NCBI GenBank assembly: GCA_039806065.1
Contig: JBDKJS010000115.1
Coordinates: forward strand, 1 to 8,632
Direction of reading: 5' to 3'
DNA from: JBDKJS01 sp039806065
GTDB taxonomy: Bacteria > Bacteroidota > Bacteroidia > AKYH767-A > 2013-40CM-41-45
Length of the DNA stretch: 8,632 nucleotides
The notes beneath the pieces are model-generated. The model saw nothing but the letters and a program-made list of their open reading frames with translations. It had not been told where the DNA came from and did not search any database. The position numbers and the translations under genes are program-made. Each line of letters starts with the position of its first letter. The first letter of the stretch is position 1. Below are positions 1 through 6,722 of the stretch, in pieces.

Positions 1-1424
1 AATAAATTATTTATTGCTGCCTCGCTTAGATTTAATATTAGGTTGGGTAGTAATCCAAGGGTAAATACTAAGACCACAATTGGAATTAGTATGATGGCAT
101 CTTTCGAACTGGTATCAGCAAAAGTAGCGGTGGTAGAATTGGTTGCTCCAAGGCAAATTTTCTGATAAGCCACCAACATATATACCGCACCTAAAATAAC
201 AGTGAGCCCAGCTACAGCTGCCAGTGTGCTGTTGAATTGAAATAAACCATTGATAAGCAAAAACTCCCCAACAAATCCGTTGGTTAGTGGCATGGCCACA
301 CTTCCCAATAAAATGATTATAAAATAAGTAGCAAATTTGGGAGCCACAGCTCTAATACCGCCCATAGAGTCCATTTGGTTAGACTTTATTCTATGGTGTA
401 AAATATCAGCTATAAAAAAGAGGCCCACTACATTCACACCATGGCTAATCATTTGGATCATGCTGCCTTGTAAACCTTGAAGGCTTAGGCTTAGAATGCC
501 GGCCCCTATCAATCCCACGTGGGCTATTGAAGAGTAAGCAATCATTCTTTTGAAATCCTTTTGTACAATGGCAATGCAACTGGCATAAACTACACCTATT
601 ACACACAATAAAATAACCAAGTACTGATATTCAATAAGAGCATGAGGAAAAATAGGTAGCAGCCATCTGATCACTCCATATATCCCCATTTTAAGCATGA
701 TTCCAGAAAGTAACATGGTGCCTTGAGTGGGTGCTGTGGTATAAGTATCAGGCTGCCAAGTGTGTAAAGGAAATATGGGCATTTTAATAGCAAATGCAAT
801 AAAAAAGGCCCAGAATAAATACGACTCTTGCTGTAATGAAAGCGCGGTGTTATACAGTACTTGAATATCGAAACTGTGTGTACCAGGAGTTTGTAAGTAT
901 AGATAGATCAAGCCGATGAGCATCACCAAGCTCCCGGCAAGTGTGTAAATAAAAAACTTTAAGGTGATTTTTATGCGATTTTCTCCACCCCAAAGTAAGC
1001 AAATAATATAAATGGGAATGAGTGCAAGTTCCCAGAATAGATAAAACAAGAATCCATCGAGCGAGGTAAACACACCAACCAATGCGGCCTGCATGAGTAA
1101 CATCATACTATAGAATAGCGATTTTCTTTCTACTATTGTATTATTATCAGCTAAAACAATCAATGGCATTAATCCATTGGTTAACCAAAGTAACACAAGG
1201 CTAATACCGTCTACACCTAGGTGAAAACTAATTCCCAAACGCTGAATCCACCAATAGTTGATACCAAACTGCGAACTGGCATCTGGAATGAATTGATAAG
1301 AGATAATTGCAGTTAATAATAGATTGAATAAGGAGGCACCCAAAGCTATCTTCTTACCATAATTGGGGGTAGCAAGGCAAATGATCGAGGCAACTAGCGG
1401 AAGGAGTAAAAGTAGTAGTACCAT
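1..1424 (-). CDS. nuoM: NADH-quinone oxidoreductase subunit M (complex I), 3' end beyond window
   Basis: This is a membrane-arm subunit of respiratory complex I, one of the three antiporter-like proteins that move protons while NADH reduces quinone. Reading leftward from the ATG at 1424-1422 gives 474 open codons that run off the window edge, so the stop is not seen. NuoM proteins are usually about 480-510 residues, so only a short tail is probably missing. The sequence is a series of hydrophobic helices carrying the family's proton-path residues: Glu132 in WELALIP, Lys214 in FAIKMPIFPLHTWQPD, Lys245 in MLKMG and Glu387 in GFVGEF. These correspond to Glu144, Lys234, Lys265 and Glu407 of the E. 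coli subunit. The start overlaps the nuoL stop by one base (TAATG), which suggests translational coupling. nuoN would be expected next, outside the window. Identification is secure. Confidence 0.96.
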   Translation of the reverse strand, partial: MVLLLLLLPLVASIICLATPNYGKKIALGASLFNLLLTAIISYQFIPDASSQFGINYWWIQRLGISFHLGVDGISLVLLWLTNGLMPLIVLADNNTIVERKSLFYSMMLLMQAALVGVFTSLDGFLFYLFWELALIPIYIICLLWGGENRIKITLKFFIYTLAGSLVMLIGLIYLYLQTPGTHSFDIQVLYNTALSLQQESYLFWAFFIAFAIKMPIFPLHTWQPDTYTTAPTQGTMLLSGIMLKMGIYGVIRWLLPIFPHALIEYQYLVILLCVIGVVYASCIAIVQKDFKRMIAYSSIAHVGLIGAGILSLSLQGLQGSMIQMISHGVNVVGLFFIADILHHRIKSNQMDSMGGIRAVAPKFATYFIIILLGSVAMPLTNGFVGEFLLINGLFQFNSTLAAVAGLTVILGAVYMLVAYQKICLGATNSTTATFADTSSKDAIILIPIVVLVFTLGLLPNLILNLSEAAINNL

Positions 1425-3340
1425 TAATTAAACATGTTAAAAATTAGAATTGCAATTACGCCAAACACCATTGCGAAAATATAAGTGCCAATATTACCCG
1501 ATTGGGCATACTTTAGTCCATCTGCAGAGGCTAACATTATTTTTTGAAATCCATTCACAATTCCATCTATCACATAACGGTCAATAATATTGTATAAAAA
1601 TGCACTTATTTTTTTTATTGGGTTAATAATAATTGTTTCATATAGTTCATCAATATAATACTTTCTATAAAGTATTCTCCCCAAAATGCTCAACTCTGAT
1701 TCATTGTCTTTAGGAACACCCTTAGGAGCAGTGAAGTGTTTTCTGGTACTTAAAATGACCATTAATAAAACAAACACCGACAATGTAAGCAAGGTGTATT
1801 CGAATACATGAGAAGGGTGACCACCCATTCGCGAACCGGCTGTACTTAACAGTGGTGCCAAATACTCTTTCAACAAATGATGGTGGCTAATTATTTCTGG
1901 CAGTCCTGCATATCCACCAACAATACTTAATACTGCAAGTATGATTAAAGGTATTGTCATCACCTTTGGCGATTCATGTAAATGATCAGCCTGATGGGCA
2001 CTTCCCCGGAATTGCCCGTAAAATGTAAGCCAATATAACCGAAACATGTACACTGCTGTCATTACGCTAGTGATGGCTAATAATGAAAACAAGAATTTAT
2101 TTTCTAGCCAAACGCTAGCCAATATTTCATCTTTTGAAAAGAAGCCAGATAGCAAGGGTACACCTGTGATGGCCAGTGTACCTATTAGGAAAACAAAATG
2201 AGTAACAGGAATTTTACTTTTCAGCCCTCCCATTTTTCTTATATCTTGCTCGCCACTCATAGCATGGATTACACTGCCAGCAGCAAGGAAAAGCAATGCT
2301 TTAAAGAAGGCATGAGTCATCACGTGAAACAGTCCGGAAGCATAAGCACCAGCACCAAGGGCCGCAAACATATAACCCAATTGACTAACAGTAGAGTAGG
2401 CAAGCACCTTCTTAATGTCAGTTTGAGCAAGTGCAATAGTGCCGCTCCACAGTGCAGTAATCACCCCTGTGTACATTACTAAATCCAATGCCATTGGTGA
2501 CAATGAGTACAATACATTGCTACGAACAATCATATAAATGCCTGCAGTAACCATTGTGGCTGCATGAATCAATGCTGATACTGGAGTGGGGCCAGCCATA
2601 GCATCAGGCAGCCAAGTATACAGTGGAATTTGTGCACTCTTTCCCATTGCACCAATGAAAAGTAGGATGCAAATGGCAGTAATGGTAGAATTACCTGAGG
2701 GAAAATCCTTAGCCGATTCAAAAACTACACTATAATTTAAGCTCCCGAAAGTGAGGAAGATTAAAATCATGCCCAATAGAAATCCTAAATCACCAATTCG
2801 GTTCATAATAAAGGCTTTATTGGCAGCTTTAACATATTCGCTATTCTTAAACCAAAATCCGATCAGTAAATAAGAGCACAGCCCTACACCTTCCCATCCA
2901 GCGAACATCAACAGAAAATTGTTGCCCATTACAAGCAATAACATGAAGAAAATAAAGAGATTAAGGTATCCAAAAAAATTATTAACTCTTTCATCGTCAT
3001 GCATGTAGCCGATAGCGTAAAGGTGAATTAAAAAGCCAACACCAGTTATGATTAGCAACATAACCGCAGTTGCTTGGTCAATGAATAAGCCTATGGGGAT
3101 ATTCAAATCACCTGCATTGATCCAATCAGTTAGGATCCATTCTTGTGACCCCACTAGATGGGTTACGGCAAATAAGCTTAGTAGGAATGAAATTCCAATA
3201 CATCCACTTGCTAAATATCCAGCAGCATTGCCCTTTAATGATTTAGACCACCAATTAATGGTTAAAAAGCCAAGTAGCGGAGCCAATAGAATGGGTAATA
3301 GTAATTGAGCTGCTATGGAAGTATTCGAGAAATTGATCAT
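1424..3340 (-). CDS. nuoL: NADH-quinone oxidoreductase subunit L (complex I)
   Basis: This is the distal antiporter-like proton-pumping subunit of complex I, in the cytoplasmic membrane. At 638 residues it has full family length. Visible hallmarks are Glu150 in FAGWEGVGLCSYLLIGFW, Lys234 in the AMGKSAQIPLYTWLPDAMAGP stretch, Lys347 in THAFFKALLFL and the Lys403-Asp404 pair in GFFSKDEI, matching the catalytic Glu, Lys and Lys-Asp positions of E. coli NuoL. The C-terminal part (about 550-638) has the RKYYIDELYE motif, then the amphipathic lateral helix and a last membrane segment. This separates NuoL from MrpA-type antiporters. The start at 3340 is the first plausible ATG and has only a weak AGG about seven bases upstream. 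Its stop overlaps the nuoM start. nuoK is not upstream; a hypothetical gene and a terminator are there instead, so nuoL appears to head its own transcription unit. Confidence 0.97.
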   Translation of the reverse strand: MINFSNTSIAAQLLLPILLAPLLGFLTINWWSKSLKGNAAGYLASGCIGISFLLSLFAVTHLVGSQEWILTDWINAGDLNIPIGLFIDQATAVMLLIITGVGFLIHLYAIGYMHDDERVNNFFGYLNLFIFFMLLLVMGNNFLLMFAGWEGVGLCSYLLIGFWFKNSEYVKAANKAFIMNRIGDLGFLLGMILIFLTFGSLNYSVVFESAKDFPSGNSTITAICILLFIGAMGKSAQIPLYTWLPDAMAGPTPVSALIHAATMVTAGIYMIVRSNVLYSLSPMALDLVMYTGVITALWSGTIALAQTDIKKVLAYSTVSQLGYMFAALGAGAYASGLFHVMTHAFFKALLFLAAGSVIHAMSGEQDIRKMGGLKSKIPVTHFVFLIGTLAITGVPLLSGFFSKDEILASVWLENKFLFSLLAITSVMTAVYMFRLYWLTFYGQFRGSAHQADHLHESPKVMTIPLIILAVLSIVGGYAGLPEIISHHHLLKEYLAPLLSTAGSRMGGHPSHVFEYTLLTLSVFVLLMVILSTRKHFTAPKGVPKDNESELSILGRILYRKYYIDELYETIIINPIKKISAFLYNIIDRYVIDGIVNGFQKIMLASADGLKYAQSGNIGTYIFAMVFGVIAILIFNMFN

Positions 3341-3359
3341 AGACCTAAACTTAGGGGCA

Positions 3360-3367
3360 CAAATTTA
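3360..3367 (-). promoter_or_regulatory. Putative -7 promoter element for nuoL-nuoM
   Basis: On the minus strand these bases read TAAATTTG, a perfect match to the Bacteroidota primary sigma factor -7 consensus TAnnTTTG. Transcription would start near 3354, leaving a leader of about 13 bases before the nuoL ATG. No TTG is present at the expected -33 spacing; the nearest lies about 31 bases upstream, inside an inverted repeat. The placement downstream of the preceding gene's terminator fits a promoter for nuoLM, but the assignment rests on one element in AT-rich DNA. Confidence 0.45.
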
Positions 3368-3380
3368 ATTATTAGTATTG

Positions 3381-3402
3381 ATTGACCATAAGATAGGTCA
3401 AT
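3381..3402. promoter_or_regulatory. Perfect inverted repeat, candidate operator upstream of nuoL
   Basis: ATTGACC (3381-3387) and GGTCAAT (3396-3402) are perfect reverse complements separated by the 8-base AT-rich spacer ATAAGATA. The dyad begins 13 bases upstream of the putative nuoL -7 element and so covers the -33 region, where a repressor or activator could act. No T tract follows either arm in a way that would make a good terminator. The half-site resembles neither the FNR (TTGAT-N4-ATCAA) nor the CRP spacing. The regulator is unknown. Confidence 0.4.
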
Positions 3403-3439
3403 TTTAAACTGATGACTTTGTTTAATATAGTTTCGCTAA

Positions 3440-3476
3440 ATAAAAATCCCTCGTCCTGGTTTACAGGGCAAGGGAT
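3440..3476 (-). terminator. Rho-independent terminator of the 76-residue gene
   Basis: Read on the minus strand, ATCCCT (3476-3471) pairs with AGGGAT (3451-3446). After one mismatch an inner stem (GCCCTG with CAGGAC, one G-U pair) closes on a 5-base loop. The stem is followed directly by TTTTATTT. This is a typical intrinsic terminator, placed about 27 bases after the stop of the small gene and about 100 bases before nuoL. It should insulate nuoL from the upstream transcript. On the plus strand the stem has no T tract after it. Confidence 0.85.
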
Positions 3477-3502
3477 CAAGATACCTTTTAACCAAGGACA
3501 CT

Positions 3503-3733
3503 TTAATTTTTTACGTTTACCTTTTTGTTTGCCTTTTCAAATACTTTTTTACGCTTAGCAGCTTTATCATTAAAGGTAATAGTTTCTGTGCGGTAATCAG
3601 CATAACCGCCTTCATGGTATTCAGCCATGTAAACATCTAGATCAATGCCGTTTTCAACTACATTTTTTTCTAAATCTCTTAGATACTGGCTAAGTTGCTT
3701 TAGTTCTTGTTGCTGTTGGGATGTGAGTGACAT
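3503..3733 (-). CDS. Hypothetical protein, 76 residues, charged and probably helical
   Basis: I do not recognise this family. The protein is small and hydrophilic with no signal peptide or membrane segment, so it is probably cytoplasmic. Residues 1-27 are rich in Gln, Leu and Glu with spacing that suggests an amphipathic helix or short coiled coil. The middle (about 35-55) is acidic and aromatic with a YHEGGYADYRTE stretch. Residues 57-76 are very lysine-rich (AAKRKKVFEKANKK), which could bind nucleic acid or ribosomes, but that is only inference. The ATG at 3733 is the only nearby start; no Shine-Dalgarno sequence is visible. That it is a real gene is supported by the well-formed terminator just after its stop and by its separation from both neighbours. 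It is probably transcribed alone from the divergent spacer. Confidence 0.75.
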   Translation of the reverse strand: MSLTSQQQQELKQLSQYLRDLEKNVVENGIDLDVYMAEYHEGGYADYRTETITFNDKAAKRKKVFEKANKKVNVKN

Positions 3734-3950
3734 ATTGCTTATTATTTGCTCAAATTTTACTATAAAGTTAACCTAAAGTTTCAAAACACTTTTATTTACC
3801 TAAAAGGTTTTCAACGCTTGTTGTTCATAATTGGATGAAACCAAAAATTATATAATAAGTAACTCCGCGATTTTCAAATGGATTTAAATTTGTGACAAAC
3901 GATAAATAAATTACATTGCACCAACTAAAAATAAAACAGCAAGTCTCATT
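3734..3950. other. Divergent intergenic spacer, 217 bases
   Basis: This AT-rich spacer lies between the leftward small gene and the rightward permease, so it should hold promoters for both. The rightward side has a perfect TAnnTTTG element at 3885-3892. The leftward side has only imperfect matches: TAACTTTA, and TAAAATTTG with one extra base. It also contains two imperfect copies of an ACCTAAA-plus-TTTCAA motif, starting at 3771 and 3798. I see no open reading frame or RNA gene here. Confidence 0.6.
3885..3892 (+). promoter_or_regulatory. Putative -7 promoter element for the permease
   Basis: TAAATTTG matches the Bacteroidota -7 consensus TAnnTTTG exactly. Transcription would begin near 3899, giving a leader of about 50 bases. 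No TTG lies 17-23 bases upstream, so the -33 box is missing or degenerate. The flanking 11-mer TTAAATTTGTG is identical to that at the putative nuoL promoter on the other strand. Confidence 0.5.
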
Positions 3951-5534
3951 ATGTCAAAAGGATTATTTGCAAAAAAATCAATTACTGCGTTGCTCAGTGA
4001 AGCCGCCAATGAAAGTGGATCAGGATTAAAGCGCACTTTAGGTGCTGGAAATTTGGTAGCGCTGGGCATTGGCGCTATTATAGGTGCAGGTTTATTTGTT
4101 CGCACAGCAGCAGCTTCGGCTGAAGCGGCAGGTCCAGCCGTAACCATTTCTTTTATTGTAGCAGCCATAGGTTGCGCTTTTGCAGGCCTTTGCTATGCTG
4201 AGTTTGCCAGCATGATGCCCATTGCAGGTAGCGCTTATGCATATAGTTATGTAACCATGGGTGAAATTGTGGCTTGGATTATTGGGTGGGCATTAATTAT
4301 GGAGTATGCACTAGGAGCTGCCACTGTTAGCATAGCATGGAGCGAGTATTTAAATAATTTATTGGGAGGGGCCATTCCTTACCAGTGGTGCCACTCCCCT
4401 TTTGAATCATTATACGCGGTTACTGGAGACGCTATTAACCAAATAGTAAACCTTATCCCCGATGCCGCCAAGGGAATTAAAAATGGCACGTTGTTACTTA
4501 CAGAAGAGCAATTTAAACTTTTGCCCAGCGATGCTGCAGGGTTGGTAACCGTTACTAGCGGTATATTGAACGCTCCTGCATTACTTATTTTGTTGTTACT
4601 AACCATGCTATTAATCAAGGGCACACAGGAGTCGGCATTTGTAAATATGATCATCGTATTCATCAAGGTAGCCATTGTTCTACTATTTATTGCATTGGGT
4701 TGGCAATTTATAAGGCCTGAAAACCATACACCATATCTTATTCCTGAAGGCACTTTAGGTCATGAAGGATTTTTTAAATGGGGCTGGGGCGGAGTATTGG
4801 GAGGCGCAGCCATTGTGTTTTTTGCTTTCATTGGCTTTGATGCCGTAAGTACTGCCGCACAAGAGGCTAAAAATCCAAAGCGAGATATGCCAATAGGCAT
4901 TTTAGGATCGTTAGTTATTTGCACCATACTATATATACTTTTTGGTCACGTACTCACAGGAGTAGCCAATTATACTGAGTTTAAAACTGCAGGCAAGGAG
5001 GCCAGTGTAGCCTATGCCATACAGTCATACATGCCAGGTTATTCATGGTTGGCTAAAAGTGTAACCATAGCCATTCTTGCTGGATTTAGTAGTGTAATAC
5101 TGGTAATGTTAATGGGTCAAAGCAGGGTGTTTTATACTATGAGTAAAGATGGATTAATCCCAAAAGTTTTTGGAGAGTTGCACCCAAAATATCAAACACC
5201 CTATAAATCAAATTGGATTTTATTTGTGCTAGTTGGAGTCTTTGCTGCCTTTGTACCAGGAAGTGTGGCAGGTGATTTAACTTCGTTTGGAACTTTGTTT
5301 GCATTTGTATTGGTGAGTGCCGGTGTTTATATTCTAAGAGTAAAAAATCCTGAAATACCTAGGCCATTCCGTGTACCAGCTGCCCCTATTGTGAGTATAT
5401 TAGGGGTGCTAGTATGCAGTGCAATGATTATTGCATTGGATGTAAAGACATTGAAAGCAGCAGCATTATGGATGGTTATTGGATTTGTGGTGTATATGTT
5501 ATATGGGCGCCATCATAGTAAATTGAACAAATAG
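3951..5534 (+). CDS. APC-superfamily amino acid permease, cationic amino acid transporter-like
   Basis: This is an integral membrane transporter that probably imports amino acids by cation symport or exchange. The 527-residue protein has a hydrophilic N-terminus (1-32) followed by about 12 or more hydrophobic segments. GIGAIIGAGLFV (39-50) is the unwound substrate-binding stretch of TM1 in APC transporters. FFAFIGFDAVSTAAQEAKNPKRDMPIGI (290-317) is the TM6 substrate-site segment and following loop typical of the CAT and YhdG/GkApcT subgroup. QSRVFYTMSKDGLIPKVFG (390-408) and NPEIPRPFRVPAAP (466-479) are further subgroup landmarks. Residues about 139-208 form a longer polar loop than in compact bacterial relatives. 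The ATG at 3951 gives the expected N-terminus and follows a good -7 element. The stop is 48 bases before the next gene, so they may be cotranscribed. Substrate specificity cannot be told from sequence alone; Lys and Arg are not certain. Confidence 0.9.
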   Translation: MSKGLFAKKSITALLSEAANESGSGLKRTLGAGNLVALGIGAIIGAGLFVRTAAASAEAAGPAVTISFIVAAIGCAFAGLCYAEFASMMPIAGSAYAYSYVTMGEIVAWIIGWALIMEYALGAATVSIAWSEYLNNLLGGAIPYQWCHSPFESLYAVTGDAINQIVNLIPDAAKGIKNGTLLLTEEQFKLLPSDAAGLVTVTSGILNAPALLILLLLTMLLIKGTQESAFVNMIIVFIKVAIVLLFIALGWQFIRPENHTPYLIPEGTLGHEGFFKWGWGGVLGGAAIVFFAFIGFDAVSTAAQEAKNPKRDMPIGILGSLVICTILYILFGHVLTGVANYTEFKTAGKEASVAYAIQSYMPGYSWLAKSVTIAILAGFSSVILVMLMGQSRVFYTMSKDGLIPKVFGELHPKYQTPYKSNWILFVLVGVFAAFVPGSVAGDLTSFGTLFAFVLVSAGVYILRVKNPEIPRPFRVPAAPIVSILGVLVCSAMIIALDVKTLKAAALWMVIGFVVYMLYGRHHSKLNK

Positions 5535-5582
5535 GTAAAATTGCCATAGTTCTTTTGTCAATTTGAATAAAATTATTTTCAC

Positions 5583-6632
5583 ATGAAACATTTATTCCTC
5601 TTAGGGTTGTTAATTTATTGTACGCATACGCATGCACAAACTTTTGTAGGCGAAAGCGTGGCCTATGATAGTGTAGCCAATAGATTTTTTACGAGTAGCA
5701 ACGGAACCAGCATACTTCAAAGAACTGCCGGAGGACAGGTGAGTTACTTTGGTGTTGGACTTAACGCCAGCTATGGGATGGAGGTAATGGATGGTAAACT
5801 TTTTGCGATTGATGGTGATCATGTTTTTGCATATGAGCTGGCTACAGCCACCACAGTAAGTGATGCTAATATCACAGGCGCATCCTTTTTAAACGGCTTG
5901 GCTAGCAATGGAATAAATACTTGTTGGGCAACAGACTTTGGGTCAAACAAAATTTATAAGATAGACTTTAGCAACTTGTCAACGCCCGCCATTACCACAA
6001 TAGTCAATAATACAGGCTGTACACCTAATGGAATAGTTTTCGATGAGGGCAATAATAGGTTAGTGTATACCTGTTGGGGTGCAAATGCTGCTATTCGGCA
6101 AGTTGATTTAGCCACGAATGCAACCAGTATTTTAGTTACAACGGCTTTGTCAAATATTGACGGTATAGATCATGATGGGAATGGAAATTTCTACATTAGC
6201 TCTTGGTCGCCAGATCGCATAACTCGATTTACCAATAACTTTACCTCACCTGCATTTACAGTTCCTGCCTCTTCTCTAAACAATCCGGCTGATATTTGTT
6301 ATGCCAAGGCTATAGACACCTTGGCCATACCTAATTCAACAATGGTAACGTTCATTGGATTTGGTCCCACGGCCACCAATATGGACACTCCCCCTTCATT
6401 TGAGTGTTGGAGTGAAAATGGAAAAGTATATTTGAATACGGATAGAGCGCTTGAATTAACCATTACCACCATCGATGGAGCCACATGCTATCATTCAAAA
6501 TTTAATGGGAATGGAGGGCAAAATCACATCATACATCAAGGCATCCAACCTTTTACGGAAGGCATTTATATAGTGTCAATTTTTATGGAACAAAAGATAT
6601 TCCAACAAAAACTTTATATAGGTAAGTATTAA
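5583..6632 (+). CDS. Secreted beta-propeller-like protein with C-terminal T9SS sorting domain
   Basis: The protein has 349 residues. It starts with a signal peptide: Lys at position 3, a hydrophobic core, and a predicted cleavage in THA-Q after residue 18. Residues about 22-245 form successive segments of 40-45 residues with the rhythm of NHL or SMP-30/gluconolactonase-like propeller blades: YGMEVMDGKLFAID, NGLASNGINTCWATDFGSNKIYKID, NGIVFDEGNNRLVYTCW and DGIDHDGNGNFYISSWSPDRITRF. Too few blades are visible for a full six-bladed enzyme, and no metal-binding catalytic set can be assigned. Residues about 272-349 resemble the type A sorting domain of the Bacteroidota type IX secretion system: strand-rich, a GIYIVSIF strand, and a final QQKLYIGKY strand. 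It is probably exported across the outer membrane or anchored on the surface. Its substrate is unknown. A degenerate promoter-like TCAATTTG lies at 5558-5565, preceded by TTG at 5541. Confidence 0.8.
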   Translation: MKHLFLLGLLIYCTHTHAQTFVGESVAYDSVANRFFTSSNGTSILQRTAGGQVSYFGVGLNASYGMEVMDGKLFAIDGDHVFAYELATATTVSDANITGASFLNGLASNGINTCWATDFGSNKIYKIDFSNLSTPAITTIVNNTGCTPNGIVFDEGNNRLVYTCWGANAAIRQVDLATNATSILVTTALSNIDGIDHDGNGNFYISSWSPDRITRFTNNFTSPAFTVPASSLNNPADICYAKAIDTLAIPNSTMVTFIGFGPTATNMDTPPSFECWSENGKVYLNTDRALELTITTIDGATCYHSKFNGNGGQNHIIHQGIQPFTEGIYIVSIFMEQKIFQQKLYIGKY

Positions 6633-6642
6633 ACTAGTTTAA
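6629..6642. repeat. 14-base perfect palindrome over the propeller gene's stop codon
   Basis: TTAAACTAGTTTAA is perfectly self-complementary and includes the TAA stop at 6630-6632. With no spacer it would make a poor RNA hairpin, so if functional it is more likely a protein-binding site. It lies about 80 bases before the histidine kinase gene. AT-rich palindromes of this length can arise by chance, so significance is uncertain. Confidence 0.3.
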
Positions 6643-6667
6643 CATCTAAGCTTTAAAATAAAGATAC

Positions 6668-6686
6668 TGAAGGGAATCACCTTTCA
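6668..6686 (+). terminator. Weak hairpin between the propeller and kinase genes
   Basis: TGAAGGG (6668-6674) pairs with CCTTTCA (6680-6686) with one G-U pair around the loop AATCA. The following bases TGTAACTTATTATATT are only moderately T-rich, so this would be a leaky terminator at best or a processing site. It is the only stem found in the 90-base gap before the kinase. Confidence 0.25.
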
Positions 6687-6722
6687 TGTAACTTATTATA
6701 TTAGCAACAGTAAAATTTAGAA

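Noticed and set aside
2198..2482. 94-residue open frame on the plus strand inside nuoL
   Set aside because: It lies wholly antisense to a secure nuoL frame, has no recognisable domain and reads like random composition.
3048..3308. 86-residue open frame on the plus strand inside nuoL
   Set aside because: Antisense shadow of conserved nuoL coding sequence, with no promoter or domain.
1424..3340. MrpA-type Na+/H+ antiporter as an alternative for nuoL
   Set aside because: The C-terminal RKYYIDELYE motif, lateral helix, total length and the adjoining nuoM all indicate complex I.
3812..3823. CAAC-GCTT-GTTG mini hairpin in the divergent spacer
   Set aside because: A four-base stem without a T tract is expected by chance.
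3911..4168. 85-residue open frame antisense to the start of the permease gene
   Set aside because: It is Ala- and Pro-rich as expected from the reverse of a Gly/Ala-rich membrane gene, and it overlaps the permease promoter.
4379..4753. 124-residue open frame antisense to the permease gene
   Set aside because: Shadow of the permease coding frame with no family resemblance.
5583..5645. Possible lipoprotein signal at Cys13 of the propeller protein
   Set aside because: Tyr precedes the cysteine, which does not fit a lipobox; a type I cleavage after THA fits better.
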